In this document: positions 1 to 5,151 of the stretch, one piece after another
Layout of the letters: each line of letters starts with the position of its first letter
Numbering within the stretch: the first letter of the stretch is position 1
NCBI GenBank assembly: GCA_030040115.1
Contig: JASHUH010000148.1
Span: 1-5,537 of the forward strand
Direction: 5' to 3'
Source: Acidobacteriaceae bacterium
GTDB taxonomy: Bacteria; Acidobacteriota; Terriglobia; Terriglobales; Acidobacteriaceae
DNA: 5,537 nt
The notes under the pieces: model-generated
Databases searched by the model: none
Told to the model about the DNA's origin: nothing
Seen by the model: the letters and a program-made list of their open reading frames with translations, nothing else
Program-made: the position numbers and the translations under genes

Positions 1-38
1 AACGAACCGAGGAATACGACGGCAGTGATGTGGCGCAT
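1..38 (-). CDS. Start of an exported protein (5' fragment, runs off the window)
   Basis: Only about 12 codons are visible, reading MRHITAVVFLGS. A charged start followed by a hydrophobic run is what the beginning of a signal peptide looks like. The ATG is at 38-36 and is preceded, nine bases upstream, by a GGGGAG Shine-Dalgarno, which makes the start credible. The rest lies left of the window, so no function can be assigned. The alpha-galactosidase-like gene lies on the same strand, but about 470 bases and a transposase relic separate them, so co-transcription is doubtful. Confidence 0.5.
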   Translation of the reverse strand, partial: MRHITAVVFLGS

Positions 39-102
39 GGTGAAGTTCTCCCCTGGCGGGCTTGAATTTGGAAGTCGTTTTAGACTGCAACGAATTGAGC
101 TT

Positions 103-169
103 AATTGCAACGCAGCCAATGTAATGCATCGCATCTACGCGTGACAATCCTAACCGGCAGGTTGCAATT
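103..169. repeat. Inverted repeat AATTGCAAC/GTTGCAATT upstream of the left-edge gene
   Basis: AATTGCAAC at 103-111 is matched by its reverse complement at 161-169, and a further TGCAAC lies at 86-91. The arms are 49 bases apart and sit 65-130 bases upstream of the minus-strand start at 38. They could be paired operator half-sites for the left-edge gene, or the chance result of A+T-rich sequence. I saw no convincing -35/-10 pair with normal spacing here. Apart from this repeat I see no gene between 39 and 298. Confidence 0.25.
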
Positions 170-298
170 CGAACTCTGAGTGTGTTATCGGCTAACCGGA
201 GAATGAGGAGCGCCTGGCGAAAATCCGGCAAAGATAACGGCATGGTCCGCCGCCTGAACCCTAGGGCGTATTAAGGATGAACGAGGAAGCGCTCCAGG

Positions 299-403
299 GA
301 GATCGATAAGGTCGGCGACGATTTGGGCAAGTCAGTGGTTCACCTTGTGGGGTTGAGCGCGACGGGTGAAGCGACGGCCAGGCGCCAAATTTCCTGTTTG
401 TAG
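299..403 (+). mobile_element. Relic of an IS110-family transposase (N-terminal part)
   Basis: In this plus frame the codons from 311 read VGDDLGKSVVHLVGLSATGE, followed by ATARRQIS and then TAG at 401-403. IS110-type (DEDD, RuvC-like) transposases begin with a G-x-D-L-G-K motif followed by HLVGL-type strands and a basic stretch. The catalytic first Asp would be codon 320-322. The frame upstream is closed by a TGA at 278-280 without a start codon. Past the TAG the same frame reads AMES at 437-448, which fits the position of the second catalytic Glu: 41 codons after the Asp, against about 44 in a family member I recall. The relic may therefore extend to about 480. Nothing of the later transposase domains is left, and I could not see clear element ends. 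It lies convergent to the alpha-galactosidase-like gene. Confidence 0.55.
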
Positions 404-513
404 AAAATCAGTGTGTCTGCACTCCATTCCTATTCAGCGATGGAGAGTGCAGGCGCTTGGTCTGGCCTTGTATTTGAGAACCCAGAATCTGTGCCGCTCG
501 TGGTCGACAGTCG

Positions 514-603
514 TCAAAGTGTCTTGACGCGGTATAACACGACCCCGTGCGGTGGGACAACCGCACTGATGTCCCCGCTTGTCTTATTCCTCTTGCCTGT
601 TCA
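514..603 (-). pseudogene. C-terminal tail of the GH27 gene, cut off by an in-frame TGA
   Basis: Reading on in the same frame past the TGA at 603-601 gives 28 more codons to a second TGA at 516-514, ending DISAVVPPHGVVLYRVKTL. This matches the closing strand of GH27 enzymes, where a V-P-x-H-G-V-x-L-x-R-V segment is typical. The stop falls exactly where the family usually has the Trp of an (S/R)-x-(D/N)-L-W motif: the residues before it are STRNL. A single TGG to TGA change would explain the break. The alternatives are a sequencing error or rare readthrough. Confidence 0.75.
547..575. repeat. Overlapping, mutually exclusive hairpins in the GH27 tail
   Basis: GTGCGG at 547-552 pairs with CCGCAC at 561-566 around an 8-base loop. 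GGGACA at 554-559 can instead pair with TGTCCC at 570-575. The two stems share bases, so only one can form at a time. No run of T follows on either strand, which argues against an intrinsic terminator. Both lie inside the decayed coding tail and may be incidental. Confidence 0.3.
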
Positions 604-1881
604 CAGGTTGCGTGTGGAATAGCCGCGTTCGCTCTCCGGGAGGCCCACGGCAGACGCTTGTACAGAGACCGTTTCCGCGTTACCGCCCGTGTTGAATAAA
701 CCGACGATCGCCTCACCGTTCGATTCCATCTTGGCGAACACCTGCTGGTCGCCGGTATTGACAACCCTTTTCGCAGCAATCGAATCCTGGTCAACTGCGA
801 GGACTGCGGTGTTCTTCAGGCACTCGAGATCCTGCTGGTCAAGGTGAGTGAGATCGACGCCGAGGATGAGGGGGGCCGACGCCAGCGCCCACAGGCTCAA
901 CTGACTCTGACGCTCGTCTGGAGTCAGACCGTCGTGGCTGCCATTCCCCACCTCGACGGAGTCATAGTCGTTCCACCTCCCCGAACCGGCGTACGGCTGC
1001 CATTCGGCCACAAGGTTGAAGCGCTTCGCAATATTTGTCCAGGTGGTCAGTATGTAGCCGGCTTCGGGGTGTTGCCTTGCACACCTGCCGCATTCGATGT
1101 CCGGCGCGAACTCCCATTGATCGGCGTATTTCATCAGTGTCGGGGCCAGGGCTTGTGTAAAGTTCCCCTCTGTGGTGTCGAGGACGATCGCCCGCCCGCT
1201 TTGTCGAATCGCCTTCTCCCATGCCTCAACATCAGGGCCGTTGTAGTCTTCAATGCCGTCGATTTTGATGTAATCGACGCCCCATTGCGCGAACCTATTC
1301 ACCCATGAGTTGGTATACTCCTGCGCTCCAGGCTTGCTGTAGTCGATGCTGACCATACCCTCGCAGTTGTAGTTTTCCTCCGTATGAGACGGCGCCGCAA
1401 TCTGGTCAACCGTGTAGTCCGTGCCTTCAATCGGGATGTTATTGCTGACTGCCTGCTTCGAAATACCCGGCGTCACGTAGATTCCGAGCTTCATCCCCAC
1501 GCCGTGGATGTAGTCAGCGGCTACCTCGATGCCGTTGGTGTCTCCCTGGGGCGGGAATTTCGATGGGTCTGTCACCCAGCGGCCATAGGAGTCGACGTTG
1601 GGACCCTGGGGGCCCGGACATTGGTACCAAAAATCATCGATGTTAACGTAGTTGTACCCGATTTTCTGCAAGCCGGAGTCCCGCATTGCGCGCGCCTGCG
1701 CTTCAATCTTGGCTGCCGTAGGATCCTTGCGCAGGAAGCTCCAACTGCTCCAGCCGAGCACGGGCGTGGGCTCGAGGCCATGACTCGATGTCCCGGCATT
1801 TTGCTGGCCGTCTACAGCGCCCGCGCACGCCGACAACACGACGAGCAGCGCAGCCGTCAGGGCAGGTGTCAATTGCCTCAT
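601..1881 (-). CDS. GH27 alpha-galactosidase-like lipoprotein, prematurely terminated
   Basis: Predicted glycoside hydrolase family 27 enzyme, removing terminal alpha-galactosyl residues from oligo- or polysaccharides outside the cytoplasmic membrane. From the ATG at 1881 the protein has 426 residues. Residues 1-19 are a lipoprotein signal with lipobox L16-S-A-C19. The TIM barrel follows: LGWSSWS (42-48), NIDDFW (80-85, the sugar-binding Asp pair), YIKID with probable nucleophile D208, APDIE with probable acid/base D261, and GRWNDYD (301-307). The C-terminal beta domain stops at STRNL, 29 residues short of the family-like end encoded down to 514. An AGGA lies nine bases before the ATG, which favours it over an in-frame TTG at 1932. 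It is downstream of, and parallel to, the SelA-like gene with a 159-base gap. All barrel catalytic positions remain, so the protein may fold, but loss of the last beta strand could destabilise it. Substrate specificity within GH27 is inferred. Confidence 0.85.
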   Translation of the reverse strand: MRQLTPALTAALLVVLSACAGAVDGQQNAGTSSHGLEPTPVLGWSSWSFLRKDPTAAKIEAQARAMRDSGLQKIGYNYVNIDDFWYQCPGPQGPNVDSYGRWVTDPSKFPPQGDTNGIEVAADYIHGVGMKLGIYVTPGISKQAVSNNIPIEGTDYTVDQIAAPSHTEENYNCEGMVSIDYSKPGAQEYTNSWVNRFAQWGVDYIKIDGIEDYNGPDVEAWEKAIRQSGRAIVLDTTEGNFTQALAPTLMKYADQWEFAPDIECGRCARQHPEAGYILTTWTNIAKRFNLVAEWQPYAGSGRWNDYDSVEVGNGSHDGLTPDERQSQLSLWALASAPLILGVDLTHLDQQDLECLKNTAVLAVDQDSIAAKRVVNTGDQQVFAKMESNGEAIVGLFNTGGNAETVSVQASAVGLPESERGYSTRNL

Positions 1882-1999
1882 GAGAATCTTTCCTTTCTTT
1901 CTCTTACAAGATCGAAAATCAAACATCACCAAGCCCGAACCGCAAGCTCATCCCCGGGGCTAAGTGCGCCTGACCGGCCGTGAATAAGTCGGGTTCAGC

Positions 2000-2016
2000 G
2001 GGCCGCCATGGCGCCC
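2000..2016 (-). other. GC-rich hairpin after the SelA-like gene (weak terminator candidate)
   Basis: GGG, one bulged C, then the palindrome CGCCATGGCG and CCC can form a stem of about six to seven pairs. It starts 24 bases past the TAG at 2043-2041 on the minus strand. No T-run follows on that strand, so it is not a textbook intrinsic terminator. It could slow transcription or protect a 3' end. The rest of the 1882-2040 spacer shows a CCCCGGGG palindrome at 1952-1959 and no convincing promoter for the glycosidase gene, so co-transcription from upstream remains possible. Confidence 0.3.
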
Positions 2017-2040
2017 TCTGCGGCGCACGGCCAAGTACCC

Positions 2041-3258
2041 CTACGACGCGGAGCGCTGTGCGGCTTGGCGCAGCGTGGTGCGCAGCCGCAAGCCGACAAT
2101 GCGCTCCTCGCCCGGATAGAGATTATAGGAGGCGAGGTTGAGCCCATCGCCGCCGGCGTTGACCTCGATCGAGGGATCGCCATCGCGCAACTGCTGCGCA
2201 CATTCAGCGTATTTGAGATTTAATTGGTTCTGGTCCCACTGCACGCGAAGATAGGGAATCGGGTGTGCGCCGGGGCCAGGCACATAGACCTCGGCCGTGA
2301 CCGTGGAAAGCCCACGGAGATCGCGGGCGATGCTCTCCATGTACCCTCGCCACTCGCGGATGTCGGCTTCGTGATCGCGTTGCAGGTACTCCTCGAGCGC
2401 CACCAGCAGGCCAACCATTTCCTCTTTGCCCACCTTGGATGTCCGGCCTACCGCATCTTCATTAGGGTTATTGTTGAGGAGCGCAGCCTCAATCAACTCT
2501 TTCCGCCCCAGCAGCAGGCCCGAACTCTGTGGCCCACGCAGCGCCTTTCCACCACTGAAGCCAACCAGATCGAAGCCCTCGCGAAAGATACTCGAAAGAT
2601 TGCTGGCTGGCGGCAACTCGGCTGCAGCGTCATTGAATACCGGAATCCCGGCACTCTTGCCCGCCGCGATGAAGTCCTTGCGCTTGATTTTTCCCTTGGG
2701 CTCGTAAATGTTGGTAAAGTAAAGCATGGCCGTTTGCGGGCCGATGGCGCGGTGGAGTTCATCAATGTTCTCAACTTCCACCAGCTTGACGCCGACCGTT
2801 CGCGCGGCGTGGTCAAAGCCATTGCGATGCTCGCGGGGAACGATGACTTCGCTCTTCATGCCTTCAAGGTTAGGGACGCGGCGGATCTTCTCAAGGTCGG
2901 TGCCGGTGACGCAGGCGGCCGTGGCCAGCAAAATGGAGCCGGCGCCGCCGGAGGTAACCATCGCCGATTCCACGCCGAGCAACTGGGCAATGCGCGCGCC
3001 GACAGCTCTTTGCAGATCCTCCAGCCGGACAAAGCAGCTCGAGGCTTCTTCCATGGCTTGGCGAGCTCGCTCGGGCATAAGCGAACCACTGAGGACGGTG
3101 TAGGTGCCGGCTGCATTAATCAACGGGCGTACTCCGAGCTTCCTGTAAATCTCACCATGCTGAGTAGCCAATTGCTGAGCCCGAAGATAACGCGGACGGA
3201 AAATCGCGCCCGCGGCGTACGCCATGACGCTACTCGACAGAAACGTTCGCCTTTTCAC
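2041..3258 (-). CDS. Tat-exported SelA/DgaE-like PLP-dependent enzyme
   Basis: 405 residues, fold type I PLP enzyme of the SelA-like family, which includes selenocysteine synthase SelA and D-glucosaminate-6-phosphate ammonia-lyase DgaE. Residues 1-30 look like a twin-arginine signal: MKRRTFL followed by a hydrophobic stretch and then RAQQ. Family landmarks are VTSGGAGS (101-108, cofactor phosphate loop), FND with D210 (pyridine nitrogen contact) and FSGGK with K238 as the probable Schiff-base lysine, followed by GPQSSGLLLGRKEL. The start codon is GTG, five bases after a perfect AGGAGG, which fixes the start. It is unlikely to make selenocysteyl-tRNA: the protein carries an export signal and has no room for the N-terminal tRNA-binding domain of true SelA (about 460 residues). 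Substrate unknown; an elimination or ammonia-lyase reaction on an amino acid or amino sugar acid is a guess. The frame is intact, unlike most neighbours. Confidence 0.85.
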   Translation of the reverse strand: MKRRTFLSSSVMAYAAGAIFRPRYLRAQQLATQHGEIYRKLGVRPLINAAGTYTVLSGSLMPERARQAMEEASSCFVRLEDLQRAVGARIAQLLGVESAMVTSGGAGSILLATAACVTGTDLEKIRRVPNLEGMKSEVIVPREHRNGFDHAARTVGVKLVEVENIDELHRAIGPQTAMLYFTNIYEPKGKIKRKDFIAAGKSAGIPVFNDAAAELPPASNLSSIFREGFDLVGFSGGKALRGPQSSGLLLGRKELIEAALLNNNPNEDAVGRTSKVGKEEMVGLLVALEEYLQRDHEADIREWRGYMESIARDLRGLSTVTAEVYVPGPGAHPIPYLRVQWDQNQLNLKYAECAQQLRDGDPSIEVNAGGDGLNLASYNLYPGEERIVGLRLRTTLRQAAQRSAS

Positions 3259-3282
3259 GTGGCCCTCCTGACTTCATTGCCC

Positions 3283-3288
3283 TGTATA
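3283..3288 (-). promoter_or_regulatory. Possible -10 element of the SelA-like gene
   Basis: On the minus strand this reads TATACA, in an A+T-rich stretch 24 bases upstream of the GTG start and just before the AGGAGG. The sequence 17 bases further upstream is not a good -35 box, but it coincides with the palindrome at 3306-3317, so an activator-dependent or repressed promoter would fit. Support is limited to position and composition. Confidence 0.3.
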
Positions 3289-3305
3289 GTAAAACAATTC
3301 CCGGC

Positions 3306-3339
3306 GATAGTACTATCTGACCGGATTTTCCAGTCGGAT
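3306..3339. promoter_or_regulatory. Two adjacent dyad symmetries, candidate operator
   Basis: GATAGTACTATC at 3306-3317 is a perfect 12-bp palindrome. Overlapping it, ATCTGACCGG (3315-3324) and CCAGTCGGAT (3330-3339) form an inverted repeat matching at 8 of 10 positions around ATTTT. Both lie 48-81 bases upstream of the SelA-like start, where the -35 region would be expected. They may bind a dimeric regulator. The second dyad could also form an RNA stem with one G-U pair and one mismatch. No known motif is recognised. Confidence 0.35.
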
Positions 3340-3508
3340 GGACTGCATTATCTCTCGTGTTGATAGCGACTTGTTGCTCGCCTAAAATTTGCTGGTTATT
3401 GCCTTCAATGTCTGCAAAGAGGGGACTTCCGCGCGTCCCAATGTGGAGCCCGCCGATCGGCAGGGAGCATGCGAGCCGCGCTTTGCGCAACTTAGAAATA
3501 GGCGACCT

Positions 3509-3568
3509 ATGAACAGGCGAGCATTTTTTGCAATCGCGGGAGCGGCGAGCTGCCATCCCCGCGCTTAA
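3509..3568 (+). pseudogene. Tiny reading frame resembling a Tat signal start (doubtful)
   Basis: ATG at 3509 opens a 19-codon frame beginning MNRRAFFAIAGAA and closed by TAA at 3566-3568. An N-R-R-x-F-F start followed by a small-residue hydrophobic run resembles the start of a twin-arginine signal. Only a weak AGGCG-like ribosome site precedes it. It could be the stump of a gene divergent from the SelA-like gene and lost at the nearby tRNA junction, or chance. Nothing else gene-like was found between 3340 and 3636. Confidence 0.25.
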
Positions 3569-3636
3569 ATCTGTCACCAGAGCGTCACCTACACAACGAG
3601 CGAACTGCGGGAAGCTCTATAAGTCTTTTATTTTCT

Positions 3637-3680
3637 TGGCGTCCCCGACGGGATTTGAACCCGTGTTATCGCCGTGAAAG
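3637..3680 (-). pseudogene. 3' half of tRNA-Glu (UUC), probable integration-site remnant
   Basis: Read on the minus strand, 3680-3674 is an anticodon loop CTTTCAC with anticodon TTC. It is followed by GGCGA (3' anticodon-stem strand), a TAAC variable region, T arm ACGGG-TTCAAAT-CCCGT (3664-3648), acceptor 3' strand CGGGGAC (3647-3641), discriminator G and an encoded CCA (3639-3637). This is the canonical 3' half of bacterial tRNA-Glu. The bases upstream (3681-3715) contain no GTCCCCG acceptor strand, no D arm, and CTGCG instead of the TCGCC needed to close the anticodon stem. The gene is therefore only a 3' fragment and cannot give a tRNA. Such fragments starting in the anticodon loop are typical att cores left by tyrosine recombinases. 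Confidence 0.85.
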
Positions 3681-3734
3681 CGCAGCTTAAACCAGCAATT
3701 TCAACAACATGAAGACCCCGGGTTGCACTGTAGC

Positions 3735-3785
3735 GTACACGAGAGAACCGCAAAGAACGCGGGTTGATGTACACGATTTGTACAC
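3735..3785. repeat. Three GTACAC repeats next to the tRNA-Glu fragment
   Basis: GTACAC occurs at 3735-3740, 3769-3774 and 3780-3785. The last two are part of identical TGTACAC heptamers spaced 11 bases apart, close to one helical turn. They begin 55 bases from the tRNA fragment on its 5' side, where the integrated element would lie. This is the kind of place where integrase arm-binding sites occur. GTAC is itself palindromic, so a dimeric binding protein is an alternative. Confidence 0.4.
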
Positions 3786-3822
3786 GGATTGCCTCAGAGG
3801 CGGGATGGGCGTCCCAGCTTGA

Positions 3823-4743
3823 TCAAATTCGCAGCGCATCCAGTTTCAGCGCCGCAGTTTTAGATGGCGCTGCTGCCATGAAGTCCTTCGCCGAAGAGCG
3901 CATCTGATCTCTGCGAACAAAGAGAGCTGTTTCGATTCGCAGTAGGTCGTCGGTCAGGGGCTTGAAGATCACGCCGGGGCGCTGGAAGCGGGATGCAGAT
4001 TGAGGAACGAGAGCGGCTCCGGCGCCGTGTGCGGCGAAGTCAAGGGCCTGCGTGATCGCGCACGCTTCGAGAAAACGGCGGGGTTCAAACTTCAGGGTCA
4101 GCAAATAGTTGACGGCTTAATCGTAGAACAAACGATAGCTATTGCGTGGGATCCAGACAAGCGTTTCGTCCACCAGTTCCCGCGCCGAGGGCCGCGAATA
4201 CGCTGCGAGACGGTGATGTCCCGGAAGGCAGACAGCAAATGGTTCATGCGCGACTCGCTCGATCCAGAGAGATTTGTCTACGCTGGGCAATACGCCAAGG
4301 CCAACCTGGAACTCCCCACGTCGCACGCGCCACACCAGTCGCATGGTTGGATCGCTTCTGAGGACAACCGGCGGTGCTTCTGTTCCTGGCAGGATGATCT
4401 GTTCGAGCACAGGTAAAAGCCCGCCGTGCATGTCTGGCGCGTGGCCAACGTAGAAGGGACGCTGATGGAGGGCTGATTCGTATCGTGCCAAATCGAAGGC
4501 CAATCTTGCCTGTTCGAGGCTGGTGCGTATTTGTGCGCCATAGACTCGCCCGACGCTGTTCAGTCTCAGCCCATGCGGCGTCTTGACGAAGAGGTTGATG
4601 CCCAGCCCATTACTCAATGCCTTCAGGCTTCTTGAGATTGTCGAGTGGGTGGTATGGAAACGGTCGGCGGCTCGAACCAGACTGCCTTCTTCCAGAACTG
4701 CTTCAAGGAAGAGAAGTTGCTGCAATGATGGGCTGTGCCACAT
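3823..4743 (-). pseudogene. LysR-type transcriptional regulator broken by an in-frame TAA
   Basis: From the ATG at 4743 the first part has 208 codons. The winged helix-turn-helix is residues about 5-65, with SLVRAADRFHTTHSTISRSL (21-40) as the DNA-binding helices and INLFVKTPHGLRL as the wing. The effector-binding domain starts near residue 90. TAA at 4119-4117 stops it after RLFYD. The same frame then runs on for 97 codons to a TGA at 3825-3823 with the remaining effector domain, including ITQALDFAAHGAGAALVPQ. Joined, the product would be about 306 residues, the normal LysR length. A CAA to TAA change would explain the break. An in-frame GTG at 4755 is an alternative start. The truncated product could still bind DNA but lacks much of the effector domain. 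No partner gene is divergently transcribed in the window, so the target is unknown. Confidence 0.85.
4117..4119 (-). other. Premature stop codon (TAA) in the LysR gene
   Basis: The codon sits in the middle of an otherwise open frame whose two sides both read as one LysR effector-binding domain. No Shine-Dalgarno or good start codon directly follows it, so re-initiation of a separate protein is unlikely. The first possible start after it is a TTG at 4104. Confidence 0.8.
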
Positions 4744-4893
4744 AGCTCCGACCACCTTCCGTCGGACGCTTCCCGACCAGCGATGAATGGGCCAGTCAAT
4801 CTCACAGAGATTGGTCGAGTCCCATTACCATCGCATGAACCTGATGCTTCCGGCGTCATCATGGAGTTTATGTGAACCAACGGAGACAGTTTT

Positions 4894-4916
4894 GGAAAAT
4901 ATTTCCGCGGAATTCC
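4894..4916. promoter_or_regulatory. Cluster of small palindromes upstream of the LysR gene
   Basis: Three symmetric elements overlap here: GGAAA-N3-TTTCC (4894-4906), CCGCGG (4905-4910) and GGAATTCC (4909-4916). They lie about 150 bases upstream of the LysR start on its strand, which is a possible position for an operator. The spacer 4744-4965 otherwise shows no gene. A regulatory role is only inferred from symmetry and location. Confidence 0.2.
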
Positions 4917-4965
4917 CAAACATTCCAGAACCGATAATCACGGCTGCGAGATTATGCGTTCTTTC

Positions 4966-5143
4966 CCACTTTTGGCACAGGAATTGGCGCTGGCTGGTCG
5001 CGTAGTGGATGGTGCGGAATGTTTGCCCACGCCATGCCACACTCCATCAGGTCGGCAATCTTTTCGTCGAGATGCCCGCGGATCGATGCTGAAAGCTACT
5101 CGTAGCGACGGCGGCGAGAGAACAAATGTGTGAACGAGTGCAT
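4966..5143 (-). pseudogene. Degenerate N-terminus of a second tandem ADOP-type permease
   Basis: ATG at 5143-5141 lies five bases after AGGAG, and the codons read MHSFTHLFSRRRRYE, TAG at 5098-5096, then LSAS and IRGHLDEKIADLMECGM. ADOP permeases of acidobacteria start with a short basic segment, then a cytoplasmic helix of the form I-R-x-H-L-(D/E)-E-K-x-x-D-L-M-x-x-G-M. The match on both sides of the TAG shows one frame broken by a stop. After about 5032 the similarity fades; the frame closes at TAA 4968-4966. The remaining several hundred codons, including all membrane segments, are absent. The ATG lies eight bases beyond the stop of the preceding permease, as in translationally coupled tandem genes. 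Family assignment is from memory of the motif. Confidence 0.55.
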
Positions 5144-5151
5144 ATGCACTC
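5136..5151. promoter_or_regulatory. 16-bp perfect palindrome over the second permease's ribosome site and start
   Basis: GAGTGCATATGCACTC is a perfect palindrome. As minus-strand RNA it could fold into a GAGTGC stem with an AUAU loop. It contains the GAG of the Shine-Dalgarno AGGAG and the ATG at 5143-5141. The upstream gene's TAG (5154-5152) is directly adjacent. A ribosome finishing the upstream gene would open the hairpin, so translational coupling is plausible. No T-run follows, so it is not an obvious terminator. It could instead be a protein-binding site. Confidence 0.4.

Noticed and set aside
514..603. Selenocysteine insertion at the GH27 TGA, suggested by the neighbouring SelA-like gene
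   Set aside because: The family has Trp at this position, not Cys. The hairpins downstream lie too far and lack a convincing SECIS loop. The SelA-like protein has an export signal and is too short for a true selenocysteine synthase.
2224..3363. Long open plus frame of 379 codons
   Set aside because: It is antisense to the SelA-like gene, whose landmarks and Shine-Dalgarno are clear. The plus translation has no recognisable domain; long antisense frames are common in GC-rich coding DNA.
3230..3577. Open minus frame of 115 codons upstream of the SelA-like gene
   Set aside because: It overlaps the signal peptide of the SelA-like gene in another frame, has no ribosome site, and its translation resembles no family.
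3637..3720. Complete tRNA gene
   Set aside because: No 5' acceptor strand complementary to CGGGGAC, no D arm and no paired anticodon stem are present upstream of the anticodon loop.
514..3825. Alternative genetic code with TGA read as Trp
   Set aside because: TGA also ends the restored GH27 frame at 514 and the LysR frame at 3823 exactly where the families end, and Trp is otherwise encoded by TGG in these genes. TAA and TAG interruptions elsewhere would not be explained either.
3823..4104. Separate small gene starting at TTG 4104
   Set aside because: It is the in-frame continuation of the LysR effector domain, with no Shine-Dalgarno before the TTG.
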